Below are positions 37,850-47,069 of a stretch of DNA of 64,000 bases, piece after piece. Origin of the DNA: Candidatus Puniceispirillum marinum IMCC1322 (GTDB lineage: Bacteria > Pseudomonadota > Alphaproteobacteria > Puniceispirillales > Puniceispirillaceae); assembly GCF_000024465.1 (NCBI RefSeq), contig NC_014010.1, forward strand, positions 1 to 64,000, written 5' to 3'. How positions within the stretch are numbered: the stretch's first letter is position 1; each line of letters starts with the position of its first letter. A program made the translations under genes and the position numbers. The notes under the pieces were generated by a model, which was given only the letters and a program-made list of their open reading frames with translations, did not search any database and was not told the DNA's origin.

Positions 37850-37863
37850 TTGATTTAGATCAA
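37850..37863 (+). promoter_or_regulatory. FNR/FixK-type box
   Basis: TTGAT-TTAG-ATCAA, a perfect match to the TTGAT-N4-ATCAA site of FNR/FixK oxygen-responsive regulators. It lies 71 bp upstream of the small membrane protein gene, where an activator would bind. Confidence 0.6.
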
Positions 37864-37934
37864 TGTGGCTGGTGGCGAGGCATGATAGGCATTGTATCGA
37901 CTTTTTCAATAATAGCTGTTTGGGAGAATGATCG

Positions 37935-38351
37935 ATGCAAGAACATCATAGAACCATGGTAAGTCGCGCCGCCTATGGCAAGCTTACCGGCTTTATACTT
38001 GGCCTTCTGGGCATGATTATCATAATCTATATGCTACCAACGCTGGGCTGGGGTATCCGGTTTGGAACCCTGTTTTATGCTATAAATCTAGGGCTTTTAG
38101 TCGGTATTTTAAGTGTCGATATCAGGCACCCTGTGTTTCCAGTTGAATTCAAATGGTGGGTGATGGGGCCGTTGATGGGCGGGTGGATCATGTTTACGCT
38201 GATGCTGTTTATCGGAGATGCCTATGAAAAAATATTGAGCCAGTCAGAAACTGTTTTAGCCTCATTTTCATCGCCTTTATGGATGATTCTGGATGGGGCG
38301 ATCTGCGGGCTGATTATCAGCCTAGTTGTCCATAGAAAGGTCAAAGAATAA
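37935..38351 (+). CDS. Hypothetical membrane protein under a probable FNR/FixK site
   Basis: A 138-residue protein with about four hydrophobic segments (near residues 17-36, 45-60, 72-92 and 113-132) and short polar loops. No family was recognised. GGGAGAATG lies shortly before the ATG. The upstream FNR-type box suggests expression when oxygen is low. Its 3' end faces a convergent gene. Confidence 0.7.
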   Translation: MQEHHRTMVSRAAYGKLTGFILGLLGMIIIIYMLPTLGWGIRFGTLFYAINLGLLVGILSVDIRHPVFPVEFKWWVMGPLMGGWIMFTLMLFIGDAYEKILSQSETVLASFSSPLWMILDGAICGLIISLVVHRKVKE

Positions 38352-38421
38352 GTGCGGTCAGATAGGGGCTGACGGTCTGTGTAATTGGGAATGCGGTTTG
38401 CTGTGATCAAGCAAGGTCACG

Positions 38422-39480
38422 CTAAAGGTCGCGTTTGGGGTTACCGCGCAGATGTTGAAGGCGGGCAAATACATCAAAGCCCATCTGATACAGAATATAT
38501 AGAATGTCGATTGGCACCCAATTTTCGGTGATTTTGCCATCGACAAGATGGTAAAAATCCATCACCCGCATTTCGACATGTGTGCCGGTCGCTGGCAAGC
38601 CCAGCCATTCGCCCATATGCGTGCCCGTCACCGATGGCCAGCCGCCGGTGACAACAAAATTACCATCGCCGATACGGATATAATGCCCAGCGCCACGGCG
38701 ATCAGGAAAGCCTGTCAGAAAGGGTATCTGATGATGTGCGCGGAAACCGTCCATGCCGCGTGTCGTGCCAATGCCAGCCGGGCCATACCACAGGAATGTC
38801 GCGCCCCAATAAGCGCCATGTTGCATGCTGTCGAGGGATTTGCCGTCAAATGTGAGCAATGCGTTATGCATGTCTATGACAGTGTCAAAGGCACGCGCGC
38901 CAGCGGCGGAATCCTGTTGATCAAGACGGAAGCCCGCACCGCCGGAGGGGGGGTGCCATGCGCCTTCGGCACCTAATGATGGCGCTATCGGCCAGACATG
39001 CGCCTGGCGCATCAGATCAAGCAGATCAATCAGCATGTAGGAATGGGCGATCTTGTCGTCAACAATATGATGCACCTCGCAACTGCGGATCGTCACCACG
39101 CCGTTAGTGGCCGGGATACCGCATAAATCCTGCGTAAAGGTACCTTGATAATGCCCCATCGTCGCGATCAATAACCGACCTGTCAGACTATTATCATCTA
39201 TGCGGGCATCCATGCGGGCATCGGGCTTGCTGTAGCCACCTGTAAAAATGCTGTCGCGCCGTTCCATATCGGGAAGCGCGGCACGAAGCTGGCACCAGAC
39301 ATCTTGAATAGCATCATGCCCCTGAAGCTTGTTAAAAGGGTGACTTGCCCATAGATGCGCATCGGCGTGATAGGCATCCTTGACATCAGCACCATGTGCC
39401 AGACCATGCAGAAGCCTATGCGCGGTTTGTTTGGCGGCAATAATAGTGTCATCATTAATGGTGTCATCATTCTGGGTCAT
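38422..39480 (-). CDS. Tandem SnoaL-like protein 1
   Basis: A 352-residue protein with two NTF2/SnoaL-like domains. The N-terminal one (~20-170) includes HPFNKLQGHDAIQDVW and ALPDMERRDSIF; the C-terminal one (~210-340) includes FLWYGPAGIGTTRGMDGF, HHQIPFLTGFPDR and FYHLVDGKITENWVPIDILYILYQMGFDVF. SnoaL folds act as cyclases, isomerases or binding domains on small hydrophobic substrates. It is a clear paralogue, of equal length, of the divergent gene at 39666. The ATG at 39480 is preferred; the frame continues 32 codons upstream. Confidence 0.82.
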   Translation of the reverse strand: MTQNDDTINDDTIIAAKQTAHRLLHGLAHGADVKDAYHADAHLWASHPFNKLQGHDAIQDVWCQLRAALPDMERRDSIFTGGYSKPDARMDARIDDNSLTGRLLIATMGHYQGTFTQDLCGIPATNGVVTIRSCEVHHIVDDKIAHSYMLIDLLDLMRQAHVWPIAPSLGAEGAWHPPSGGAGFRLDQQDSAAGARAFDTVIDMHNALLTFDGKSLDSMQHGAYWGATFLWYGPAGIGTTRGMDGFRAHHQIPFLTGFPDRRGAGHYIRIGDGNFVVTGGWPSVTGTHMGEWLGLPATGTHVEMRVMDFYHLVDGKITENWVPIDILYILYQMGFDVFARLQHLRGNPKRDL

Positions 39481-39665
39481 GTTAGATCCGTTGGGGCTGG
39501 GGTGTCGGCTGGATGGTTTGACAGTCGTGACGTTATCATGACCTATTTTGAATAGGTATGCAAAAACTCTTGCCAAAGTTTTTGATTGCTGTCTAGGTTT
39601 GGGCAGGATTGATCATCAGCACGTCGGCATCACATTATGGGCGTCGTCTGGCCAAGGGGTTTTAC

Positions 39666-40724
39666 ATGACATCACAACATGCTCTTAACAAGCAACATAT
39701 CACCCCTTTGCGCAAAGCCATGTATGACTTTACGCCGGCAGGTGTGCGCGCCGAGATTGTCGCATTGTTTGCACCGGATGCGGCTGTTCATCTGGCGCAT
39801 CCCTTTGAGACGCTGGCGGGACCAGACGGGTTGATTGAGCAAGCCTTGATGCCGCTTTATCAGGCCTTTCCGGATCTGGAGCGACGCGACTTTCTGGTGA
39901 TGGCGGGCGCGGCGACGGATGATGATGGTAGCAGTGACTGGGTAGGGTGCTGTGGCTATTATACCGGCACTTTTATGGCACCATTTCTGGATATACCACC
40001 AACTGGACATCAGGCCAGTATGCGATTTCATGAATTTTTCCGCTTTGAGAATGGCAAAGTGGTCGAGATGCAGGCGCTGTGGGATATCCCCGAAGTGATG
40101 ATGCAAGCCGGAGTCTGGCCAATGAGCCCAAGCATGGGGCGTGAATGGCTGGTGCCTGCGCCCGCTACGGCGGATGGGCTGTTTCTGCCGCCATGGCAAC
40201 GCGATACTGCCGATGCCAGTATTCAACTGGTTCTGGATATGCTGTCGGGGCTGGGCAAATTTGCCGAAGCTGGCGCGGCAGCGATGGAACTGGAAAGATT
40301 CTGGCATCCGCATTTCAGCTGGTACGGGCCAGCAGGTATTGGCACAGGCCGGGGTGTTTCCGGCTTTCGTAACTGGCATCAAATGCCGTTTCTGGCAGGC
40401 ATGCCCGATCGAGGGTCAGGCCCCGGGAAACGGTATTTTTTCGGCGATAATGATTATGTTGCTGTTACTGCCTGGCCAGGCATGGCGATGACAATGAGTG
40501 GTGATGGATTCCTTGGAATCGTGCCAGCAAAACAGAAAATCACCATGCGGAGCCTTGATTTCTGGCGCTGTGAAAATGGATTGATTCGGGAAAACTGGGT
40601 GCTTGTCGATCTGTTGCATGTTTATAACCAGCTTGGTGTTGATGTGCTGGCGCGCATGCGGGCGATGACCTCGGCAAACCCCTATGGGCCAAACCGCCGA
40701 TTCTTTGAGATCAAGCCATCCTGA
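39666..40724 (+). CDS. Tandem SnoaL-like protein 2
   Basis: A 352-residue paralogue of the divergent neighbour: HPFETLAGPDGLIEQAL and FPDLERRDF in the first domain; FSWYGPAGIGTGRGVSGFRNWHQMPFLAGMPDR and NWVLVDLLHVYNQLGVDVL in the second. The start at 39666 follows GGGGTTTTAC; the earlier ATG at 39609 lacks support. It precedes the ABC importer by about 200 bp, with a palindromic operator candidate between them. The reaction is unknown. Confidence 0.82.
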   Translation: MTSQHALNKQHITPLRKAMYDFTPAGVRAEIVALFAPDAAVHLAHPFETLAGPDGLIEQALMPLYQAFPDLERRDFLVMAGAATDDDGSSDWVGCCGYYTGTFMAPFLDIPPTGHQASMRFHEFFRFENGKVVEMQALWDIPEVMMQAGVWPMSPSMGREWLVPAPATADGLFLPPWQRDTADASIQLVLDMLSGLGKFAEAGAAAMELERFWHPHFSWYGPAGIGTGRGVSGFRNWHQMPFLAGMPDRGSGPGKRYFFGDNDYVAVTAWPGMAMTMSGDGFLGIVPAKQKITMRSLDFWRCENGLIRENWVLVDLLHVYNQLGVDVLARMRAMTSANPYGPNRRFFEIKPS

Positions 40725-40800
40725 CCTGATCCTTTGGCGGATGCCACGAAAAGGATAGCTATTCTTCAAATAAAACCATCAGTATGACTTTGTGCTTTAC

Positions 40801-40826
40801 AAACTTTGCATACGTATTCAAAGTTT
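40801..40826 (+). promoter_or_regulatory. 26-bp palindrome, likely LacI-family operator
   Basis: AAACTTTG, C, ATACGTAT, T, CAAAGTTT: a palindrome with one mismatched pair and the central CG typical of LacI/PurR-family operators. It is about 95 bp upstream of the solute-binding protein gene; the locus encodes its own LacI-type regulator at 47833. Confidence 0.65.
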
Positions 40827-40919
40827 ATGAAGAGTTCTGCTTAGGTGATGTTTCATGCTTAGGCTTTTGGCGGCATTAAGCCGTAGTTTGATCAAACAAA
40901 GATTTTAGGGAGTAAGTTT

Positions 40920-42155
40920 ATGAACATATTGTCGAAAATGGCACTGATAGGCGCTGTTGCAATCGCCGGATCATCCTCGGCCTTTGCTGGTTGTGGAATC
41001 ACTTCTGGTTCAGTGCGGATTATTGCAAATGATTTTCCTGCCTCGCAGGCGGTGACTGCGGAAGCCATGAAATGTGATGGTAATGGCGCGTCAGTGACCG
41101 TAAATCTGAATAAGGATTATAAAGACCTTATCGTTGCGGCTATGACAGCCAACCCAGCTGAATATACAACGTCACATGCGACTAACAGCACGCTAGTCTC
41201 GCTGATGAATGATGATCTTGTGCGCCCGTTGAATGATTATGTTGCAAAATATGGTCAGGGTATTGCCAAGTCACAATTGATCACCGTTGATGGCAATGTA
41301 ATGGCGATTGCCTTTATGGCAAATGCCCAGCATCTGTTCTATCGTCAGGACATCCTTGATGCGGCGGGCGTTGGTATTCCAGCAAGCTATGATGATGTTC
41401 TGGCTGCAGCCAAGGCCATCAAAAGCAAGGGTCTGATGGACTATCCGATCGCTGGCACATATAAGGCTGGCTGGAATCTAGGTGAAGAATTCGTCAATAT
41501 GTATCTTGGTCATGGCGGATCATTCTTTAAGTCGGGGTCTGCCGAGCCGGCGATCAATAACGCCAAGGGTGTTGCCACATTAAATATGATGAAGGCACTT
41601 AGCGAATATATGAATCCTGACTTTCTGACGCATGACTCGAACGCTGTGCAGGCGTCATGGGAAGCCGGTAATGTCGCCATGACAAATCTGTGGGGTTCGC
41701 GCGCAGGTGCCGTGACTGACGGTGAGGGCTCTACTGCCGACATCGAAAATAACACAAAATTTGCGAGTGCTCCGACTGCCGCTGGGGGATCAACACCAGC
41801 ATCGACTTTATGGTGGGACGGTTTTGCGATTGCCAGAAATATCTCGGATGCCGATGCCGAAGCCACATTCAAGGCGATCATGGTGGGTATTTCACCTGAG
41901 ATGGCCAAAGCCAATGTCGATAAGGCCAACTGGCTGATGGACGGTGTTCCGGCACGAGCCGCTGGTGTTGGTGTGATTGCAACAGCCAAAGGCGCGGCAT
42001 TGCCTTATCCGATGCTGCCTTATATGGGCGCATTGCATGGCGCGGCAGGTAGCGAGCTTGCTGACTTTCTGCAAGGCAAGGAAACTGCCGAACAGGCGCT
42101 TGCCGATATTGAAGCCGCCTATCGTGCAGCAGCTAAAGAGAAGGGCTTCCTCTAG
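40920..42155 (+). CDS. Sugar-type ABC transporter solute-binding protein
   Basis: A 411-residue periplasmic protein of extracellular solute-binding family 1. The signal peptide is MNILSKMALIGAVAIAGSSSAFA. Recognisable features include DDLVRPLNDYVAKYGQG, AFMANAQHLFYRQDILDAAGV and WDGFAIARN. It delivers the ligand to the permeases downstream; the ligand class (sugar, polyol, glycerol-phosphate-like) is not told by sequence. First gene after the palindrome at 40801. A hairpin follows its stop. Confidence 0.9.
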   Translation: MNILSKMALIGAVAIAGSSSAFAGCGITSGSVRIIANDFPASQAVTAEAMKCDGNGASVTVNLNKDYKDLIVAAMTANPAEYTTSHATNSTLVSLMNDDLVRPLNDYVAKYGQGIAKSQLITVDGNVMAIAFMANAQHLFYRQDILDAAGVGIPASYDDVLAAAKAIKSKGLMDYPIAGTYKAGWNLGEEFVNMYLGHGGSFFKSGSAEPAINNAKGVATLNMMKALSEYMNPDFLTHDSNAVQASWEAGNVAMTNLWGSRAGAVTDGEGSTADIENNTKFASAPTAAGGSTPASTLWWDGFAIARNISDADAEATFKAIMVGISPEMAKANVDKANWLMDGVPARAAGVGVIATAKGAALPYPMLPYMGALHGAAGSELADFLQGKETAEQALADIEAAYRAAAKEKGFL

Positions 42156-42167
42156 GAAGCTGATTGA

Positions 42168-42192
42168 CTGGAGAGAGCCGGTCTCTCTCCAG
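42168..42192 (+). other. Hairpin between solute-binding protein and permease genes
   Basis: Perfect 10-bp stem CTGGAGAGAG / CTCTCTCCAG with a five-base loop, 12 bases after the stop. No T run follows, so it more likely stabilises the message of the highly expressed binding protein or attenuates downstream expression than ends transcription. Confidence 0.7.
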
Positions 42193-42217
42193 CCTCTATT
42201 TCATTTAAGATTGAACC

Positions 42218-43249
42218 ATGCCACATCGTACATTTATGAGCTTTATCTGGCCGTCTGCACTCGCAATGCTTTTGTTCATTGCCTTGCCGATCGTATCAGT
42301 TGCCGTGCAGTCGTTATTTGTTGCGCATGAGCAGGTTTTTGTTGCGGTGGAAAATTGTGGCCCCTTTGGATGCACAACGGTTCAAAAGATCGATCCCCAA
42401 GCAACCGCGGCATTGCGTGAAGCACAGCCGCTTGGCCAGTTCAACGGCCTTGGCACCTATCTGAATCGTAATCATCTGGCGTCGGCTGAAATTTCGCAAG
42501 CCTGGGACAGCCGAACAGGTGTTGGCGAATTCATCTCCAAGGTTTTGAATCTGCCCTTTTACAAAGCGCTTAGCTTTACGCTGACCTATACATTCGTGGT
42601 TACGCCCTTTGTCATTATTCTAGGCTTCTTTGTGGCGTTGGCGGTGAATCGCCTGCCGTCTTTTTTCAAAGGCCCAACCATTTTCGTATCTTTACTGCCG
42701 ATGATTGTCACCCCGCTGGTCGGGTCGCTCATTCTGTTCTGGATGATTGATGCAGATGGCGTGATCGGTGGCACTTTGCAGCTTATTTTTGATAATCCAG
42801 ATTTATCACTCAAAGCATCACCAACGCTGACATGGATCACTTTGATCGTTTATGGTGTCTGGCATTCGGCGCCTTTTTCATTCATCGTTTTCTATGCGGG
42901 TTTGCAAACAGTGCCACAAGATACGCTGGAAAGCGCCATGGTTGATGGCGCCAATCGTTGGGAACAGGTACGTTACGTTATTGTGCCGCATCTGTTGCCG
43001 CTGGTGGTGTTTATTTCATTGATGCAATTAATGGATAATTTCCGCGTTTTTGAGCCGATTATCAGTTTCAGTGCCGAAGCCAGCGCGACATCATTATCGT
43101 GGATTATCTATAATGACCTGCGCGGAACCGACGGCAATATTCTGTTTGGGTCGGCAGCGGCAACGTCGCTTTTGACCATCATCGGTGTCTGTATTCTGTT
43201 GACGCCGGTTCTGATCCGCACATGGCGGGCACATGGAGCGCGCGCATGA
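42218..43249 (+). CDS. ABC transporter permease, MalF-like
   Basis: A 343-residue inner-membrane protein with about six to seven helices. The BPD-transport EAA loop is DTLESAMVDGANRWEQVRYVIVPHLLPL. A periplasmic insertion (about residues 33-105, with CGPFGCTT) follows the first helix, as in MalF-type subunits. It overlaps the next permease gene by four bases. Confidence 0.9.
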   Translation: MPHRTFMSFIWPSALAMLLFIALPIVSVAVQSLFVAHEQVFVAVENCGPFGCTTVQKIDPQATAALREAQPLGQFNGLGTYLNRNHLASAEISQAWDSRTGVGEFISKVLNLPFYKALSFTLTYTFVVTPFVIILGFFVALAVNRLPSFFKGPTIFVSLLPMIVTPLVGSLILFWMIDADGVIGGTLQLIFDNPDLSLKASPTLTWITLIVYGVWHSAPFSFIVFYAGLQTVPQDTLESAMVDGANRWEQVRYVIVPHLLPLVVFISLMQLMDNFRVFEPIISFSAEASATSLSWIIYNDLRGTDGNILFGSAAATSLLTIIGVCILLTPVLIRTWRAHGARA

Positions 43250-44130
43250 GTATTGTCGCTTCACGCAAGCCGCTGTCATTTCTGTCAATCGCGGCTATGG
43301 CCTTTTTGCTGATATGGCTGGCTATTGCGGCGGTACCGTTTCTGTGGACGCTGTGGGGTAGTTTCAAAGTTCAGGCAGATTTTTTCTCGAAGCTGGATTG
43401 GCAGAACGCGCTATATGGTGTGTTCACGCTAGCTGAAACAGGCAGCTATTTCACTGGAAAGGGCTATGAAGGTGCCTGGATAGAGGAAGAATTCTGGCGG
43501 TCATCGGTAAATACGCTGATTATGACCTTTTCGGTTGTGGCTATTTCATTGACCCTTGGCACGCTTGGTGGCTATGCCTTGTCACGATCAGGCTACCGCT
43601 ATGCGTTCTGGGTGTTGATTATTGCGCTGATATTCCGCGCCATGCCGCATATCACGCTTGTATCGGGTTATCTGCTACCGTTTTTCCAGCTTAATCTTTA
43701 TGGGTATCTGGGCACAACGATTGTGGTCATGGTGGCTATCAATCAGCCGTTCACATTGTGGATGCTGCATTCCTTTTTCCAGAATATCCCAAAGGATCTG
43801 GACGAAAGCGCTATGGTCGATGGGTGTACGAGGTTTCAGGCCTTTCGCTATGTGATCATTCCGGTTATGTGGCCAGGCGTTATCACAACCGGGCTGTTCA
43901 GCTTCCTGCTTGCGTATAATGATTTTGCCCTGACCGGTTTGTTGCTGTCGCAGGAAAATCAGACGATGGTGCCAAAAATCGCCAGCTTTCTTGGGTCGGC
44001 GCAAGAAGAAGGCAATGTCATGTATGCGGTATCGGCCGTTGTGTCTGCCACGGCACCTTTATTTATTCTGGTGATGTTTTTCCAGCGCCAAATTGTAAGT
44101 GGTCTGACGGCTGGCGCGGTCAAGGGATAG
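43246..44130 (+). CDS. ABC transporter permease, MalG-like
   Basis: A 294-residue permease with six helices. EAA loop: DLDESAMVDGCTRFQAFRYVIIPVMWPG. The start at 43246 forms an ATGA overlap with the upstream permease; a frame 8 codons longer exists. It partners the 42218 gene product as a heterodimeric channel. Confidence 0.9.
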   Translation: MSIVASRKPLSFLSIAAMAFLLIWLAIAAVPFLWTLWGSFKVQADFFSKLDWQNALYGVFTLAETGSYFTGKGYEGAWIEEEFWRSSVNTLIMTFSVVAISLTLGTLGGYALSRSGYRYAFWVLIIALIFRAMPHITLVSGYLLPFFQLNLYGYLGTTIVVMVAINQPFTLWMLHSFFQNIPKDLDESAMVDGCTRFQAFRYVIIPVMWPGVITTGLFSFLLAYNDFALTGLLLSQENQTMVPKIASFLGSAQEEGNVMYAVSAVVSATAPLFILVMFFQRQIVSGLTAGAVKG

Positions 44131-44140
44131 GGAGATAAGG

Positions 44141-45187
44141 ATGGCGAGTATCACGCTGAACAATCTGACCAAACGCTGGGGTGACTTTGTTGCCGTGGAC
44201 AGTTTTGATCTGCAGATTCAGGATGAAGAATTTCTGGTGCTGCTGGGTCCGTCCGGCTGTGGCAAGACAACGACCATGCGGATGATCGCCGGACTTGAGG
44301 AAATTACCGAAGGCAATATCAGTATCGATGGCAAGGTGGTAAATCATCTTGAGCCAAAGGATCGTGATATTGCTATGGTGTTCCAGTCATATGGCCTGTA
44401 TCCGCATATGAATGTCTATGAAAATATCCGCTTTCCCCTGCATGTGCGCAAAGTCGATCGCGCTGAGCATGATGAACGTGTCATGCGCGCCGCGCAGATG
44501 GTCGAATTGACCGATTTTCTGCATCGTAAACCGTCAGAATTATCAGGTGGCCAGCGCCAGCGTGTGGCACTGGCACGGGCTATTGTGCGCGAACCGAATG
44601 TATTTCTGATGGATGAACCTTTGTCCAATCTGGATGCAAAGCTGCGGGTATCCACCCGCGCGCAGATCAAGCATCTGCATCATCAGTTGAAGGTGACAAC
44701 GGTGTATGTAACGCATGACCAGATTGAAGCGATGACGCTGGCAGACCGCGTGGTGGTTATGAATCAAGGGATTGTGCAGCAAATTGGCACGCCAACCGAA
44801 ATTTATGACATGCCAGCGAATGACTTTGTCGCCAGTTTCATTGGCAATCCAGCGATGAACCTGCTGACAGGTCATTTGAAAGGCGGGGTCTTTAGTGGCG
44901 AGAATATCACTGTCAAAGGGTTGAAAGGTGTGGATGGCCCAGTACGCCTTGGCTTTCGGGCTGAAGATGCCAGTCTTGGCAAAACCGGCGCCATTAAGGC
45001 GCCAGTCTATTCAGCCGAATTGCTGGGTGATGCAACGATGCTGACGGTAAAGGCTGGCGGGGCGATGGTTTCGGTCAAGGCGCATAAGGATGTGCGAAGC
45101 GCAATTGGCGATCCTGTGACAATTTCAGTGCCGGCATCGATCTGTCATCTGTTTGATGTCACGACCGGCACACGTATTGAGAAGTAG
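44141..45187 (+). CDS. ABC transporter ATP-binding protein, MalK/UgpC-like
   Basis: A 348-residue ATPase. Walker A GPSGCGKTT near residue 37, signature LSGGQRQRVALARAI near 134, Walker B VFLMDEPLSNLDAK, and a C-terminal regulatory OB-type domain from about 240 (GFRAEDASLG...). MalK-type subunits serve one or several importers. GGGAGATAAGG precedes the start. Confidence 0.93.
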   Translation: MASITLNNLTKRWGDFVAVDSFDLQIQDEEFLVLLGPSGCGKTTTMRMIAGLEEITEGNISIDGKVVNHLEPKDRDIAMVFQSYGLYPHMNVYENIRFPLHVRKVDRAEHDERVMRAAQMVELTDFLHRKPSELSGGQRQRVALARAIVREPNVFLMDEPLSNLDAKLRVSTRAQIKHLHHQLKVTTVYVTHDQIEAMTLADRVVVMNQGIVQQIGTPTEIYDMPANDFVASFIGNPAMNLLTGHLKGGVFSGENITVKGLKGVDGPVRLGFRAEDASLGKTGAIKAPVYSAELLGDATMLTVKAGGAMVSVKAHKDVRSAIGDPVTISVPASICHLFDVTTGTRIEK

Positions 45188-45200
45188 GAGAGACTAGCTT

Positions 45201-45755
45201 ATGTCGATAAATACCAGACCAGAACAGGCGACGCTAACCCGTGATACCGATATGTCGAAGACCGATGACACACGGCGGGTTATCGAAGGGATGGTTGATG
45301 GTCTGAATGACCATCGTATCGATGATATAGGTGCTTTTTTCGCCGAAAGTTTTCGCTGGATGGGGAATCAAGGCTGCGGCACAAAAATGGGTCTGCAGGC
45401 GTTTCAGGATAATTGGCAACGCCCATTTCAGGCGGCTTTTTCGGATAAAGTATGTATTGATGAAGCACGGCTGTTCATGGGGGAATGGGCAGCCGCCTTC
45501 GGACGCCAGGAAGCGGTACATTCAGGTGATTTCATGGGTATTGCTGCCACCGGCAAACGCGTTGAAATACGGTATATGGATTTCTGGAAAGTGGCAGATG
45601 GCAAAATTGCCGATAATTGGGTGATGGTCGATTTTCCGCATGTGATGGCGCAGCTGGGTGTCGATGTTTTTAATGGTAAAGGCTGGGAAATCTATGACCG
45701 CGGCGAGGCGTCACCACCGCGGCCTGCGAAGGCTTCCGGTGCGCGTGAGGAGTAG
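45201..45755 (+). CDS. Single SnoaL-like domain protein
   Basis: A 184-residue protein matching the C-terminal domain of the tandem proteins: FRWMGNQGCGTKMGLQAFQDNWQRPF and MDFWKVADGKIADNWVMVDFPHVMAQLGVDVF. AGGAGAGAC precedes the chosen ATG; one at 45252 would remove 17 residues. Situated between the importer and the dehydrogenase genes with tight spacing, so in the same operon. Confidence 0.82.
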   Translation: MSINTRPEQATLTRDTDMSKTDDTRRVIEGMVDGLNDHRIDDIGAFFAESFRWMGNQGCGTKMGLQAFQDNWQRPFQAAFSDKVCIDEARLFMGEWAAAFGRQEAVHSGDFMGIAATGKRVEIRYMDFWKVADGKIADNWVMVDFPHVMAQLGVDVFNGKGWEIYDRGEASPPRPAKASGAREE

Positions 45756-45758
45756 AAC

Positions 45759-47069
45759 ATGGCAATCACCTATCTAAAATCGGGCAAACCACAAACCGAA
45801 CGGTCAGAAGATGACGCCAAGGTGCGTGACGTTGTTGAGCGCAGTCTGGCTGATATCGAGGCGCGCGGTGATGCAGCGGTTCGTGATCTGGCCAAAAAAT
45901 TTGATAATTTTACGCCGCCAAGTTTCCGGCTTAGCGCCGAAGAGATTCAAGCATTGATCGACGACGTTTCACCGCGCGATATGGAAGATATCAAATTTGC
46001 ACAGGCACAAGTGCGTGCCTTTGCCGAAATTCAACGCGCGTCAATGCAGGATGTCGAAGTCGAAACCATGCCTGGTGTTATTCTGGGGCATAAAAACATT
46101 CCCGTACAATCAGTCGGCTGTTATGTGCCAGCAGGTAAATTTCCGATGGTGGCTTCAGCGCATATGTCGGTTCTGACTGCATCAGTTGCTGGGGTGCCGC
46201 GTATTGTTGCGATGACACCGCCTTTTGGAGGCAAGCCCAATCCCGCAGTGATCGCGGCCATGCATATGGGCGGCGCGCATGAGATTTATGTGCTAGGCGG
46301 TATTCAGGCTGTCGGTGCGATGGCGATTGGCACGGAAACGATTGATCCGGTGCATATGCTGGTTGGCCCTGGCAATGCCTTTGTGGCCGAAGCAAAACGG
46401 CAATTATTTGGCCGAGTCGGAATCGATTTATTTGCCGGCCCAACCGAGACGATGGTGATTGCTGATGACACCGTTGATGCCGAATTATGCGCTACCGATC
46501 TTCTGGGGCAAGCCGAACATGGCTATAATTCACCAGCCGTACTGTTGACCAATTCGGAGAAGCTGGCGCGCGAAACGCTGGCAGAAATTGACCGCATTCT
46601 GGAGATTCTGCCGACCGCCGATACAGCGTCGGTAAGCTGGCGTGATTATGGCGAAGTCATTGTCTGTGATAGCTATGATGAGATGCTTGAGGTGGCCGAT
46701 GATATCGCGTCGGAACATGTGCAGGTGATGACCGACCGTGATGACTGGTTCCTTGAAAAAATGACATGCTATGGTGCGCTGTTCCTTGGCCCGCGAACGA
46801 ATGTTGCCAATGGTGACAAGGTGATTGGCACCAACCATACGCTTCCCACCAAAAAGGCAGGTCGTTATACAGGCGGACTGTGGGTTGGTAAATATCTGAA
46901 AACACATTCCTATCAGAAAGTGACGACAGATGAAGCTGCGGTTACCGTGGGTGCCTATTGCTCGCGGCTTTGCATGCTCGAAGGGTTTGTCGGCCATGCT
47001 GAACAAGCCAATATCAGAGTGCGCCGCTATGGAGGCCAGAATATACCTTATGGAGAGGCTGCCGAATGA
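45759..47069 (+). CDS. Histidinol-dehydrogenase-like enzyme (HpsN-like)
   Basis: A 436-residue NAD-dependent enzyme of the HisD fold, which oxidises an alcohol through the aldehyde to an acid. Conserved catalytic parts are kept: [23 protein letters not shown] (Glu-His pair), GTNHTLPT and [14 protein letters not shown]. It is embedded in a catabolic operon with no other his gene. The start and core ([42 protein letters not shown]) recall the sulfopropanediol dehydrogenase HpsN subgroup from memory, so a C3-type polyol or related alcohol is a fair guess. It overlaps the SDR gene by four bases. Confidence 0.88.
   Translation: MAITYLKSGKPQTERSEDDAKVRDVVERSLADIEARGDAAVRDLAKKFDNFTPPSFRLSAEEIQALIDDVSPRDMEDIKFAQAQVRAFAEIQRASMQDVEVETMPGVILGHKNIPVQSVGCYVPAGKFPMVASAHMSVLTASVAGVPRIVAMTPPFGGKPNPAVIAAMHMGGAHEIYVLGGIQAVGAMAIGTETIDPVHMLVGPGNAFVAEAKRQLFGRVGIDLFAGPTETMVIADDTVDAELCATDLLGQAEHGYNSPAVLLTNSEKLARETLAEIDRILEILPTADTASVSWRDYGEVIVCDSYDEMLEVADDIASEHVQVMTDRDDWFLEKMTCYGALFLGPRTNVANGDKVIGTNHTLPTKKAGRYTGGLWVGKYLKTHSYQKVTTDEAAVTVGAYCSRLCMLEGFVGHAEQANIRVRRYGGQNIPYGEAAE

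Noticed and set aside
42168-42192. Terminator after the ABC solute-binding protein gene
   Set aside because: The stem is perfect but no T run follows, and the downstream permease genes need read-through; it is listed as a hairpin only.
45759-47069. Biosynthetic histidinol dehydrogenase (hisD)
   Set aside because: No other histidine gene is near; importer, SDR, SnoaL and LacI neighbours point to catabolism.
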